Shown: piece after piece, positions 1-7,963 of the stretch
Layout of the letters: the number at the start of each line of letters is the position of its first letter
Position numbering within the stretch: the first letter of the stretch is position 1
Source of the DNA: Paenarthrobacter sp. A20
GTDB taxonomy: Bacteria; Actinomycetota; Actinomycetes; Actinomycetales; Micrococcaceae
DNA length: 64,000 nucleotides
NCBI RefSeq assembly: GCF_024168825.1
Contig: NZ_JALJWH010000001.1
Location: forward strand, 3,968,001-4,032,000
Direction of reading: 5' to 3'
The notes under the pieces: generated by a model
What the model was told of the DNA's origin: nothing
Database searches by the model: none
Seen by the model: only the letters and a program-made list of their open reading frames with translations
Program-made: the position numbers and the translations under genes

Positions 1-40
1 CCATCACCGCAAGGCCGGTGACACCGATGTGTGCTGACAT
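1..40 (-). CDS. gnd: 6-phosphogluconate dehydrogenase, N-terminal fragment (cut by window edge)
   Basis: Only the first 13 codons are in the window, reading leftward from an ATG at 40-38: MSAHIGVTGLAVM, the start of the NADP-binding Rossmann fold of 6-phosphogluconate dehydrogenase. A GGAG ribosome site lies about 5 bases upstream. The family oxidatively decarboxylates 6-phosphogluconate to ribulose 5-phosphate. Its position next to gluconate/idonate genes and a GntR/FCD regulator fits, since gluconate enters metabolism as 6-phosphogluconate. The identity rests on a very short peptide plus context. Confidence 0.7.
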   Translation of the reverse strand, partial: MSAHIGVTGLAVM

Positions 41-280
41 CAAAACTCCAATTCGTTCGTGTACAAACAGTCCCGACGTACCCATAGGGGATACGCAGGA
101 AGCGATTTCAAAACCAGGGGCTGTAATAAACCATACGTATTAAAACCTTGGGCGGGAAAGCGGTGCCCACGTTTTGGAAGGGGCCCGCGTCATAAACAGT
201 CTATGATGGGCGCCCGGTTCCACTGACGCGCTGCCAGGCATGTGATACCGGGTCCGGCACGCAGGCGTCCTCTGCGCCAC

Positions 281-294
281 TATGCTTACCTCTA
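281..294 (+). promoter_or_regulatory. Candidate -10 element for a leaderless GntR-family mRNA
   Basis: TATGCT at 281-286 resembles an actinobacterial -10 hexamer and lies 7 bases before the ATG at 294. No Shine-Dalgarno sequence precedes either possible ATG, and the upstream ATG at 282 falls inside the hexamer, so a leaderless transcript beginning at 294 is plausible. No good -35 is visible. The rest of 41-280 holds the divergent gnd promoter region; I saw only a weak AT-rich dyad around TACGTA (134-139). Confidence 0.3.
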
Positions 295-1022
295 TGTCAA
301 CCAGCCTCCACCACCGCGCCGTTGAGCATTTGGGAACCCGGATTGTGGGCGGCGCCCTCCCTACCGGCCATGTCATGTTGGCGGAGCACCTGGAAGACGA
401 ACTCAACGTATCCCGCTCCGTGGTCCGCGAGGCCGTTCGCGTTCTGCAATCGCTGGGCCTCGTCGAGACCATCAAGCGGGTAGGCATCCGTGTCCTTCCT
501 GCGCACCGCTGGAATCCGTTCGATCCCTTGGTCATTCGTTGGCGGCTTGCCGGCGAGGGGCGGGGCGCCCAGCTGAGGTCGCTCGCTGAGCTGCGTTCCG
601 CCGTCGAGCCCGTTGCCGCCGAACTTGCCGCAGGCAATGCCCCGGAAAGCCTCAGGCAAGAGCTGGTGGGCATTTCCCTCGCCATGAAGGAGGCCGGCGA
701 TGCCGGAGACATGGCCAGGTTCCTTGACCTTGATATCCGGTTCCACGCACTGGTGTTGTCCGGATCGGGCAACGAAATGTTCGCCAACCTCATTGGTCAG
801 GTCACCGAGACCCTCACCGGTCGTACCGTGCACGGGCTCATGCCGGAGCACCCCCAAAAGCAGGCACTCCAGTGGCATATGGACGTCGCTCACGCCATCG
901 ACGCCGGGGATGGTTCCCTCGCGCGTGACGCGGCAGCGAAGATCATGCGGCAGACCATCGCGGAGCTGGCGCCCAGTTGGGACGACCAGCCCCGCGTGTT
1001 CGTCCCCGTGTCCAGGAACTAG
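294..1022 (+). CDS. GntR-family (FadR/FCD subfamily) transcriptional regulator
   Basis: A 242-residue regulator with an N-terminal GntR winged helix-turn-helix (about residues 8-75, containing ELNVSRSVVREAVRVLQSLG) and a C-terminal FCD all-helical effector domain (about 90-225). The FCD domain shows the family's D-x3-H pattern in DLDIRFHALVLSGSGN, where metal-binding residues usually lie. FCD regulators typically sense sugar acids or other carboxylates. It is divergent from gnd and convergent with the idonate/gluconate dehydrogenase operon, so control of gluconate catabolism is the likely role (inference). The start at 294 is preferred because there is no ribosome site and the first ATG (282) overlaps a putative -10. 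It ends 3 bases before the stop of the next gene. Confidence 0.85.
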   Translation: MSTSLHHRAVEHLGTRIVGGALPTGHVMLAEHLEDELNVSRSVVREAVRVLQSLGLVETIKRVGIRVLPAHRWNPFDPLVIRWRLAGEGRGAQLRSLAELRSAVEPVAAELAAGNAPESLRQELVGISLAMKEAGDAGDMARFLDLDIRFHALVLSGSGNEMFANLIGQVTETLTGRTVHGLMPEHPQKQALQWHMDVAHAIDAGDGSLARDAAAKIMRQTIAELAPSWDDQPRVFVPVSRN

Positions 1023-1025
1023 CTA

Positions 1026-2072
1026 CTACCGGAAGTTCAACAGAACCTTTCCGGACTCCGCCGAATTCCTGGCCACCTCAAAGGCCTCCAAACCATGGGC
1101 GAGGTCGAATTCATGGGTCACAACCGGGTCAACAAACAGCGAGCCGTCAGCCAGCGCTGCGATGACATCGTCGATTTCGTTGTTGAAGCGGAAGGACCCC
1201 AGCAGTTCCAGTTCGCGCGTGATGGCCAGGGAGATGAAGACCGGCTGCGGCCCTGACGGCAGAAGTCCCACCATCACTACTTTGCCGCCGCGGGTGGCAC
1301 CCTTGATGGCCGATGCGAGGCCGTAGTGGCTGCCTGAGGATTCAATGACTACATCGGCGTCCACTGCAGCTATTGCATCCGCTTCATCGCCCTTGAGGAC
1401 TTCATCCGCGCCAACGGCGCGGGCGATTTCCAGCGGCTTGTCATGCATGTCGACGGCGACAATCCTGGCCGCGCCGGCACGCTTCAGGACGGCGACGGCG
1501 AGCGCACCGATAGGACCGCTGCCGATGACAAGGGCCGTCTTTCCTCTGACATCGCCGGCCCGGGCAACGGCGTGCCAGGCAACACTGGCCGGTTCTACAA
1601 GCGCAGCCGTGCGAAGGTCCAGGCTTTCCGGCAGTGGTCGCAGCATCCTGGATGGAAGGTTGGCGTAACGGCTGAAAGCACCGTCTGTGTGCGGGTGCCG
1701 GGCAGCACTGCCCAGATAAGTGCATCCCGGGGAGAGATTCGGCCGGTCCTGCGGGAATCGGACATCACCGGGAGCAGGAGTGGCTGGATGGACAGCAACG
1801 GGCGTTCCAACCACGGGGCCACTGCCGTCAGCAGCCTGCTGGGCCACGACGCCTACAATCTCGTGGCCGAGGACCATTGGCTCCTTGAGGATTGACTCCC
1901 CTGCCGCGCCGTGCAACCAGTAGTGAAGGTCGGAACCACAGATCCCGCCATACGCTATCTCCACAATCGCCTCATCGGACGCGGGAGCGGTCAGTGGGAT
2001 GTCTTCAATCCGGAGATCGCCCTTTCCATGGGCAACCACTGCGGGGCCGGAAACAGGAAGGGTGATACCCAT
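1026..2072 (-). CDS. idnD: L-idonate 5-dehydrogenase-like medium-chain alcohol dehydrogenase
   Basis: A 348-residue MDR-family dehydrogenase. The N-terminal GroES-like domain carries the catalytic zinc ligands in GGICGSDLHYW and GHEIVG. A Rossmann domain follows (VIGSGPIGALAVAVLKRAGA). The segment PGCTYLGSAARHPHTDG is characteristic of IdnD-type enzymes, which oxidise L-idonate to 5-ketogluconate. The usual four-cysteine structural zinc loop is degenerate: VHPATPAPGDVRFPQDRP replaces the C-x2-C-x2-C stretch and only one cysteine remains. The ATG at 2072 shares one base with the stop of the upstream SDR gene (TGATG), indicating translational coupling. An in-frame extension upstream exists but is arginine-rich and overlaps the SDR. 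Substrate specificity is inferred. Confidence 0.8.
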   Translation of the reverse strand: MGITLPVSGPAVVAHGKGDLRIEDIPLTAPASDEAIVEIAYGGICGSDLHYWLHGAAGESILKEPMVLGHEIVGVVAQQAADGSGPVVGTPVAVHPATPAPGDVRFPQDRPNLSPGCTYLGSAARHPHTDGAFSRYANLPSRMLRPLPESLDLRTAALVEPASVAWHAVARAGDVRGKTALVIGSGPIGALAVAVLKRAGAARIVAVDMHDKPLEIARAVGADEVLKGDEADAIAAVDADVVIESSGSHYGLASAIKGATRGGKVVMVGLLPSGPQPVFISLAITRELELLGSFRFNNEIDDVIAALADGSLFVDPVVTHEFDLAHGLEAFEVARNSAESGKVLLNFR

Positions 2073-2842
2073 CAGACCACCACCGTCATTCCGCCGTCGA
2101 CGAAGATTGTCTGGCCGTTGACGAAGTTGGACGCCTGCGACGAAAGCCACACCACGGGCCCTGCGAGATCGGCTACGGTCCCCCACCGGTTGGCCGGGGT
2201 GCGGCCAAGGATCCAGGAGTTGAAGTCAGCGTCGTCCACCAGGTTCTGGGTCATTTCCGTGTGGATGTACCCGGGGGCGATTCCGTTGATCTGCAAGCCT
2301 GACGCGGCCCACTCTGCCGTCATGGCCCGGGTCAGGTTGCGGAGTCCGCCCTTCGCTGCCACATACGGTGCGATGGTGGGGCGGGCAAGGTCTGTCTGGA
2401 CCGAACAGATGTTGATGATCTTGCCCTGGCCCCGCGGGATCATGTGCCTGGCTGCTTCCCTCCCTACCAGGAAAGCGCTGGTCAGGTCCGTGGTGATCAC
2501 GCGGTCCCAATCCTTGACGTCCAGGTCCAGCATGGGCACACGGTGTTGGATCCCGGCATTGTTCACCAGGATGTCCAGCGGTCCGACGTTCTGCTCGACC
2601 CAGGCCACCCCTTCTGCGGCGGACGTGGCATCGGTAACGTCGAAGGCGCGACTGTGCACCCGCCCGTCCGGGTAGTCAGCTGCCATGGCCTGATGCGCTG
2701 CCTGGAGCCGGTCCGCGTTGATGCCGTTGAGCACTACCGTTGCTCCGGCGTCGGCGAGGCCCCTGGCGAGGGCGTTGCCGATCCCCCTGCTTGAACCTGT
2801 AACCAAGGCAACCCGCCCGGCCAGATCGAAAAGTCCACTCAT
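2072..2842 (-). CDS. idnO: Short-chain dehydrogenase, gluconate 5-dehydrogenase type
   Basis: A 256-residue classical SDR: glycine-rich cofactor motif TGSSRGIG near the N-terminus, NNAG at about residue 90, catalytic Ser in INICSVQ, and the Y-x3-K pair in YVAAKGG. It ends with the family pattern FVNGQTIFVDGGMTVVV. The sequence resembles Gno/IdnO enzymes that interconvert 5-ketogluconate and D-gluconate. Together with the coupled idnD-like gene it would feed L-idonate into gluconate. It lies 35 bases downstream of the GarR-like gene in the same leftward operon. General SDR assignment is secure; the substrate is inferred from context and similarity. Confidence 0.85.
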   Translation of the reverse strand: MSGLFDLAGRVALVTGSSRGIGNALARGLADAGATVVLNGINADRLQAAHQAMAADYPDGRVHSRAFDVTDATSAAEGVAWVEQNVGPLDILVNNAGIQHRVPMLDLDVKDWDRVITTDLTSAFLVGREAARHMIPRGQGKIINICSVQTDLARPTIAPYVAAKGGLRNLTRAMTAEWAASGLQINGIAPGYIHTEMTQNLVDDADFNSWILGRTPANRWGTVADLAGPVVWLSSQASNFVNGQTIFVDGGMTVVV

Positions 2843-2877
2843 AGTTTGTTCTTCATTCCTTCTACGGTTGCGCCGGT

Positions 2878-3789
2878 TCAGTTGCTGTTCGTCGAAGCAG
2901 CGTGCGTCCGGCTCAGGTTGGCGATGGTTTGACGGACCACGGCGAGGTCTTGATCGCCGAGTCCTTGTCGTTTCAGTTCTGCGTAAAGGTCAAGGGCCGC
3001 CGAGGCCATGGGTACGGCCGAGCCGGCAGCTTCAGCACTGGCAAGGACGAAGCCCAGGTCCTTATGCATGAACTTGGCAGGACCGGTGGGCGCATAATCC
3101 TTCGTGGCCAGACGAGGGCCGACATTGTCCAACACACGGCTTCCCGCCAGCCCTCCGGAAAGGACTTCGAAGAGGGCTGCCACGTCCATGCCGGAGCGTT
3201 CGGCGAGTTCGGCCGCTTCGGCGAGTGCCGCCGTCGTGGTTCCGACAATCAGTTGATTGCACGCTTTGGCGAGGGAGCCGGATCCCAGTGGCCCCAACCG
3301 CCGCACGGTGGTCCCCATGGAGCCCAGAAGCGGTTTCAGGTCGTCGAATTGGGATTCGGTGGCGCCGACCATAATGGCCAGCGTTCCGCCCTGCGCACCT
3401 GCCGTCCCGCCACTGACTGGCGCGTCCACCACACAGGCGTTGCCATTGCTTGCGTGGTGGACAGTTTCGCCGAACTGCCGTACCGCTGTTGGCGAGACAC
3501 TGCTCATAATCACGACGGCGGTACCCGGCTTTGGTGGTGCGCTCCGCCAGGATTCGAGCAAACCCGAGGCAGCTTCTTCGATGAACGGCAGATCCGGAAG
3601 CATGAAGATGATGGCGTCCTCGTCCCGCAGTCCGGCGACGCTGGCTGCCCGTTGGACACCGGGGAGGCCATCGAAGGCGGCATCGGAACGGTTCCAGGCG
3701 GTGATGGCCCACCCGGTTTTCGCGATATTTGCGGCCATGGGTGCGCCCATGAGGCCCAGGCCCACGAAGCCCACACGTTGATTGGTCAC
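2878..3789 (-). CDS. NAD(P)-dependent beta-hydroxyacid dehydrogenase (3-hydroxyisobutyrate / tartronate semialdehyde reductase family)
   Basis: A 303-residue protein with an N-terminal Rossmann fold (VGFVGLGLMGAPMAANIAK), the family substrate motif DAPVSGGTAGAQGGTLAIMVG, and the catalytic-lysine helix GSGSLAKACNQLIVG, followed by the all-alpha C-terminal domain. Relatives include 3-hydroxyisobutyrate dehydrogenase and GarR/GlxR, which reduce tartronate semialdehyde to glycerate. It is first in the leftward operon with idnO and idnD and is divergent from a D-2-hydroxyacid dehydrogenase, so a role with sugar-acid breakdown products is likely. The precise substrate cannot be read from the sequence. 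Confidence 0.8.
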   Translation of the reverse strand: MTNQRVGFVGLGLMGAPMAANIAKTGWAITAWNRSDAAFDGLPGVQRAASVAGLRDEDAIIFMLPDLPFIEEAASGLLESWRSAPPKPGTAVVIMSSVSPTAVRQFGETVHHASNGNACVVDAPVSGGTAGAQGGTLAIMVGATESQFDDLKPLLGSMGTTVRRLGPLGSGSLAKACNQLIVGTTTAALAEAAELAERSGMDVAALFEVLSGGLAGSRVLDNVGPRLATKDYAPTGPAKFMHKDLGFVLASAEAAGSAVPMASAALDLYAELKRQGLGDQDLAVVRQTIANLSRTHAASTNSN

Positions 3790-3832
3790 GGCAGGAAACT
3801 CCTCACTTCGTTGTGGTCATCTTCAGGAATAC

Positions 3833-3872
3833 TGTTCAATATCCTAGCCTCCATTCAGTATGATGAACACTA
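3833..3872 (+). promoter_or_regulatory. Leaderless promoter of the D-2-hydroxyacid dehydrogenase with TGTTCA/TGAACA half-sites
   Basis: TTCAAT (3835-3840) and TATGAT (3859-3864) form a -35/-10 pair with an 18-base spacer. The ATG at 3872 lies where transcription should start, and no ribosome site is present, so the mRNA is probably leaderless. TGTTCA (3833-3838) overlaps the -35 and TGAACA (3864-3869) overlaps the -10 edge; the half-sites are in inverted orientation, 31 bases apart. The same half-sites occur upstream of the MHS transporter and of the IclR gene. Confidence 0.55.
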
Positions 3873-4927
3873 TGACGACTGATGAACTTACCATCGCCAT
3901 CGCTGTACCGCTCGAAGCAGAGCATGTAGAGCTGATCCGCGCTGTAGATCCTTCCGTAACGGTTCTCTACGATCCCGAGCTGCTACCCCCCGAGCGGTTC
4001 CCCGCCGACCATGCCGGCGACCCCGGCTTCAAGCGGACGCCAGAGCAGGAGGAACGCTACTGGGCCATGCTGAACCGGGCGCAGGTTCTCTACGGCTTCC
4101 CCAACGAGAGCCCGGCAGGACTGGCACGCATCGCCGCCAGCAACCCCCACCTGCAGTGGATCCACGCCATGGCCGCCGGCGCCGGCGGAGCAGTCAAGGC
4201 CTCCGGCCTGGACACCGAAACCTTGCAGAAGTTCCGCGTCACAACCTCGGCAGGCGTTCATGCCTTGCCACTGGCAGAGTTTTCCGCCTTCGGAATCCTC
4301 AACGGCTTCAAGCGCAGTGCGGAGATGGCGCAGGACCAGGCCGCCAAGCTCTGGCCCGAACTCCGCACCCCCACCAAGTTGGCCAACGGATCCAAGGTGG
4401 TCATCGCCGGCCTTGGTGAGATCGGCATGGAAACGGCCCGCATTGCACGCGCCCTTGGCATGAAGGTCAGCGGTACCAAGCGCAACGTCGAAGCCATCGA
4501 GGGCATCGATGAGGTCACCGGCAATGACGGTCTCCCCGGATTGCTCGCCGATGCCGACGCCGTGGTCAACACACTTCCGGGCACGCCATATACGGAGAAG
4601 CTGTTCAACAAAGAAGTCTTCGGTGCCATGAAGCCCGGGACTGTGTTCGTCAACGTGGGACGCGGAACCGTTGTCGATGAAGAAGCCTTGCTCGACGCCC
4701 TGGACAACGGCCAGGTCTCCTACGCCTGCCTGGACGTCTTCGCCGTGGAACCGCTTCCCCAGGACAGCCCCTTGTGGAGTCACCCCCGGGTGCTCGTATC
4801 CCCGCATACCTCCGCCCTGAGCTCGGCTGAGAACCGACTCATCGCCGAGCGGTTCTGCAGCAACCTGCGCACCTTCATGGCCGGCGGCGAACTGCCGCAC
4901 TTGGTGGATCCAGTGCACTTCTACTAA
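3872..4927 (+). CDS. D-isomer-specific 2-hydroxyacid dehydrogenase
   Basis: A 351-residue member of the D-2-hydroxyacid dehydrogenase family, which interconverts 2-hydroxy and 2-keto acids with NAD(P). The substrate-binding half is split around a Rossmann domain with VVIAGLGEIGMETARIA. The catalytic triad is visible: Arg in NVGRGTVVDEEAL, Glu in FAVEPLP, and His in SPHTSAL. The start at 3872 is chosen because ATGs at 3860 and 3863 overlap the -10 element and the mRNA looks leaderless. It is divergent from the GarR-like gene, and the two share a 3790-3871 control region. A strong hairpin follows the gene. The substrate is unknown; a glyoxylate/hydroxypyruvate-type reaction would fit the neighbourhood. 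Confidence 0.85.
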   Translation: MTTDELTIAIAVPLEAEHVELIRAVDPSVTVLYDPELLPPERFPADHAGDPGFKRTPEQEERYWAMLNRAQVLYGFPNESPAGLARIAASNPHLQWIHAMAAGAGGAVKASGLDTETLQKFRVTTSAGVHALPLAEFSAFGILNGFKRSAEMAQDQAAKLWPELRTPTKLANGSKVVIAGLGEIGMETARIARALGMKVSGTKRNVEAIEGIDEVTGNDGLPGLLADADAVVNTLPGTPYTEKLFNKEVFGAMKPGTVFVNVGRGTVVDEEALLDALDNGQVSYACLDVFAVEPLPQDSPLWSHPRVLVSPHTSALSSAENRLIAERFCSNLRTFMAGGELPHLVDPVHFY

Positions 4928-4952
4928 GCCACCTTCTCAATAGCAGGTCCAT

Positions 4953-4995
4953 GCAAGGGGCGCGGCCAGGGACAGACCCTGGCCGCGCCCCTTGC
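4953..4995 (+). terminator. Strong stem-loop after the D-2-hydroxyacid dehydrogenase
   Basis: A perfect 19-base-pair inverted repeat (4953-4971 with 4977-4995) and a 5-base loop lies 25 bases after the stop codon. There is only a short T-poor tail, so it may act as a terminator without a U-tract or as a 3' stabiliser. Confidence 0.75.
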
Positions 4996-5021
4996 CGTGT
5001 TGCCTGCAGTAGCATCGGCAC

Positions 5022-5525
5022 ATGAACCGTTCAGAGGGCCCGCAGCGAAGCGTCGTCCGCCTATTTCCGGACTACGCGGATAGTGTGCTCTGGCTCGATG
5101 TTCCCATCAGCTATGAACTCACGGGGTTGACCGAAGGCCTGGTGCATGAGCTCCGGGACTGGGAGCAGTTCTACTACGAGTCCCTGACGCGTGATTTCAC
5201 TTGGAAGTCAGCGGACCGGGCAGCCAACTACACAACTGAAGGTCATCGACTGGCGCAGCGAGTTGCTGATGAACTCGGCGACGGATACGAAGTCGAGTTC
5301 AGATCTTACGAAGAGAACGCCCGGACGCACCGGTTCCGCGGCACAAACGGCCCCAACCCCCGGGCCGTTGCTGCTTTCGATGTCCTTGTAGCTGTGGCGC
5401 GCGCGGAAAAGGACAGAATCACCCGCGCCCTGAAAGCCAGCCCGTCCGGAGAAGGTACTGGATGGTTCGCCACCTCGCCGATTTCGGGAAGCGTGTTCAA
5501 GCCGCCGCGGGAAGTGCAGGAATAG
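5022..5525 (+). CDS. Hypothetical protein, 167 residues
   Basis: An open frame with ordinary high-GC codon use, placed between two terminator hairpins (4953-4995 and 5566-5599), which supports it as a separate unit. The product is acidic and soluble, with no signal peptide or membrane segment. It contains aromatic-rich stretches such as RDWEQFYYESLTRDF and WKSADRAANYTTEG. I recognise no domain. The ATG at 5022 has no clear ribosome site. TAGCAT (5010-5015) ends 6 bases upstream, so a leaderless transcript is possible. Confidence 0.65.
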   Translation: MNRSEGPQRSVVRLFPDYADSVLWLDVPISYELTGLTEGLVHELRDWEQFYYESLTRDFTWKSADRAANYTTEGHRLAQRVADELGDGYEVEFRSYEENARTHRFRGTNGPNPRAVAAFDVLVAVARAEKDRITRALKASPSGEGTGWFATSPISGSVFKPPREVQE

Positions 5526-5565
5526 TCCGTCCGCACCCTTCAACAGCCTGGCCTCTGACAACAGC

Positions 5566-5599
5566 AGCGCGGCACCCTCCGCATGGAGAGTGCCGCGCT
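5566..5599. terminator. Bidirectional stem-loop between convergent genes
   Basis: AGCGCGGCAC (5566-5575) pairs perfectly with GTGCCGCGCT (5590-5599), and CTCC/GGAG pairs inside. It sits between the convergent hypothetical gene (stop 5525) and the MHS transporter (stop 5625), so it could serve both. Confidence 0.65.
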
Positions 5600-5624
5600 G
5601 GCGTGTTTGCGGTTAGCGCGGGAG

Positions 5625-6983
5625 TTACTTTGCGTCTTCCGTGCTGACGAGGTCTCGTCCGGCCGTCTCCGGCGTGAAGAAGGTGGTCACGAAGGAGATG
5701 AGGGCCAGGACCAGCGAGTAGATGGCCAAAACCAGCCACGAGTGGTTGGTGGCCGCCAGCATGAGAGCACCCAGCAGCGGAGCGAGTCCGCCGGCAAGGA
5801 CGGCTGAGATTTCCCGGCTCATGGCAACGCCGGTGAAGCGGTACTGGGATCCGAACAATTCCGGCAGCAGCGGGCACTGGGGGCCCAGCATCGACTGGAC
5901 GCCGATGGCGATGCCGACAGCCATGACACCCCACACGAGGGTGACGTTCCCCAAGGTGACCAGGTAGAAGGCAGGAACGGCAATGATCGCCTGGAACAAT
6001 GCGCCGTAGCGGTACACCGGTACGCGGCCGTATTTGTCGGAGAGAGCACCGAATGTCACCACCAGGACGGCAGCGAATCCTGCGGCGATCAGCAGGCCCA
6101 CAGGACCGATTGAGTTGTTTCCAGCAAAAACACCTGCCGGCATGCTCATAAACGAGACCAGCAGTGCCGAATAGATCGACGAGTTGCCGTTTTCGCCCAT
6201 ACGGAGACCGATACCCAGGAGCACGTTCTTCTTGGAGTGCTTCCACAGGGCACCAATGGGGTTCTTGACCACGTTCTTGTGCTTCTCAAGCTCCTGGAAC
6301 GCAGGGGTTTCCTTCAGCTTGAGCCGGATGAAGATGGCCACCGCGATCAGGATAAAGCTGGCCAGGAACGGTACGCGCCACAGCCAGCCCTGCAGGACGG
6401 ACTTGTCGGCCATGGCGATCAGGGCGAAGGTGCCTGCACCGAGGAGCGTACCCAACTGGATGCCGACGAACGGCAGTGATGCGTAGAAACCACGACGGCG
6501 GCGCGGAGCCACTTCCGAGATCAGCGTGGTGGCGCCTGCCTGCTCAGCGCCGGCGCCAAGGCCTTGGATGATCCGCAAGGTCACCAGCAGGACCGCCCCG
6601 AGCATTCCGGCCTGCTCGAAGGTGGGAAGCAATCCGATGGCAAAGCTTGCCGTTCCCATCAAGGCGATGGTGAGGATCAGGACCATTTTGCGGCCGAACC
6701 TGTCGCCGATGTAGCCAAAGATCAAACCGCCAAAGGGTCGGGCGGCGAAACCGACGCCATACGTGGCGAAGGAGGCGATCAAAGCACCGTCCGGGCCCAA
6801 TGGGGAAAAGAACAATGGGCCAAAGATCAGCGCGGAAGCCAATCCATAGATGTAGAAATCGTAGTACTCCAAGGCTGAGCCCACGGAGCTTGCCAGTGTT
6901 GCCCGGCGTAGCTGTTCCGGCTCAACAACAGCGTCGTCAGCCTCAGCTGCGAGCCGTGCATTAGTACGAGTTATCACAAGCAC
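5625..6983 (-). CDS. MFS transporter of the metabolite:H+ symporter (MHS) type
   Basis: A 452-residue protein with about 12 hydrophobic segments. The N-terminal region LEYYDFYIYGLASALIFGPLFF and the loop GYIGDRFGRKMVLILT are typical of the MHS subfamily (shikimate, alpha-ketoglutarate, proline/betaine symporters). The segment RRRRGFYASLPFVGIQLGTLLG is another hallmark. It is predicted to import an organic acid or sugar acid across the cytoplasmic membrane by proton symport. The gene lies downstream of, and in the same direction as, an IclR regulator, with its own promoter between them. The neighbouring hydroxyacid dehydrogenases suggest the substrate is a hydroxycarboxylate (inference). Confidence 0.85.
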   Translation of the reverse strand: MLVITRTNARLAAEADDAVVEPEQLRRATLASSVGSALEYYDFYIYGLASALIFGPLFFSPLGPDGALIASFATYGVGFAARPFGGLIFGYIGDRFGRKMVLILTIALMGTASFAIGLLPTFEQAGMLGAVLLVTLRIIQGLGAGAEQAGATTLISEVAPRRRRGFYASLPFVGIQLGTLLGAGTFALIAMADKSVLQGWLWRVPFLASFILIAVAIFIRLKLKETPAFQELEKHKNVVKNPIGALWKHSKKNVLLGIGLRMGENGNSSIYSALLVSFMSMPAGVFAGNNSIGPVGLLIAAGFAAVLVVTFGALSDKYGRVPVYRYGALFQAIIAVPAFYLVTLGNVTLVWGVMAVGIAIGVQSMLGPQCPLLPELFGSQYRFTGVAMSREISAVLAGGLAPLLGALMLAATNHSWLVLAIYSLVLALISFVTTFFTPETAGRDLVSTEDAK

Positions 6984-7048
6984 TCCCTCAAAATCACCCC
7001 AGGCCCCCGTTGGCCCGGCGAGATAGCGATGGCATCACCGCCAAGATC

Positions 7049-7079
7049 ACTATAATGAACAGCGTACAGCTTGTTGAAC
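7049..7079 (-). promoter_or_regulatory. Promoter/operator of the MHS transporter gene
   Basis: On the minus strand TTCAAC (7078-7073) and TATAGT (7054-7049) are separated by 18 bases and face the transporter gene. TGAACA (7056-7061, plus strand) and TGTTGA (7072-7077) form an imperfect inverted pair overlapping the promoter. They match the half-sites at the IclR gene and at the dehydrogenase promoter. Confidence 0.5.
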
Positions 7080-7141
7080 TCACTGCCAAGGTTGTAATCA
7101 GATTTATTCCGCGAGGTGTGAATGTGACGCCCGCCATCCCC

Positions 7142-7936
7142 TTAACCCATGGGGTTGCCGAGGGATCGTGCCAACTCCTTAAGTTCCTTGACCATAAGCG
7201 CGCCCTGCTCTTCCGAGTAGGTTGCCTTCAGGGCGGTCACAGAGAGGCCCAGGCTTGGGCCGTGGGCGCCATGAGTGGGTACGGGCACGGCAAGGCAAAC
7301 GACACCAACCGTTGACTCTTCGTCCTCGAAGGCGAATCCCTGCTTGCGGATGGCCACCACCTGGGCCTTGAGTTCTTCAGCCGTGCGGAGGGAGTTGGCG
7401 GTCATCACAGGGAGTTCCATGCCGTCCGGGAACATGGACTCGATGTCGTGATCGTGCAGTTGCGCCAACAGCGCCTTACCGACGCTGCACAGCGAAACCG
7501 GCATCTTGTCGCCAATATTGGACGTCAGCCGCACTGCGGGATGCCCCTCGTAGCGGGCCAGGTAGATAACGTGATCGCCGTCGAGCATGGCAATGCGCAC
7601 GGTCTCACCAGAGAGCGTTGGAGCCTGCTCGCAATATTTGTAGAACTCCTGCACCTCATCGAGGCGGCTGAGGTAGGCGGCACCAAGTTCCACCAGCTTC
7701 CTGCCCAGTGCAAAGTCTGCACCCTGCCTGGTGATGAGGCGTGCTTCCTCCAGCGCCAGCAACAAGTTCGACGTGGACGACTTGGGAATACCCAGTTCCC
7801 GCGAAAGATCACTCAGAGTGAGGCGGCCTGACGGAGATCCAGCAAGTGCCTCAAGAACTGCCGCTGCGCGGGTCACTGCAGGTGCAGGCGACGAAGCGCC
7901 CAGCCCTTCGGAACGGGTGGTGCGGGAATCGGCCAT
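7142..7936 (-). CDS. IclR-family transcriptional regulator
   Basis: A 264-residue regulator with an N-terminal winged helix-turn-helix (about residues 25-85, including LTLSDLSRELGIPKSSTSNLL) and a C-terminal IclR effector domain. The effector domain shows GDHVIYLARYEGHPAVRL and SLCSVGKALLAQL, the ligand-pocket region of the family. The ATG at 7936 is chosen because AAGGAG lies 4 bases upstream; the earlier in-frame codon has none. IclR proteins usually control adjacent catabolic operons. A perfect TGTTCA-n6-TGAACA palindrome sits 28 bases upstream of the start, suggesting autoregulation. Likely targets are the transporter and the dehydrogenase genes. Confidence 0.88.
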   Translation of the reverse strand: MADSRTTRSEGLGASSPAPAVTRAAAVLEALAGSPSGRLTLSDLSRELGIPKSSTSNLLLALEEARLITRQGADFALGRKLVELGAAYLSRLDEVQEFYKYCEQAPTLSGETVRIAMLDGDHVIYLARYEGHPAVRLTSNIGDKMPVSLCSVGKALLAQLHDHDIESMFPDGMELPVMTANSLRTAEELKAQVVAIRKQGFAFEDEESTVGVVCLAVPVPTHGAHGPSLGLSVTALKATYSEEQGALMVKELKELARSLGNPMG

Positions 7937-7963
7937 GATTCTCCTTCGTCGATACATTCTGCT

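Noticed and set aside
7051..7056. TATAAT on the plus strand as an antisense promoter into the IclR gene
   Set aside because: It overlaps the divergent transporter promoter (TATAGT on the minus strand), and no -35 is found for the plus-strand reading.
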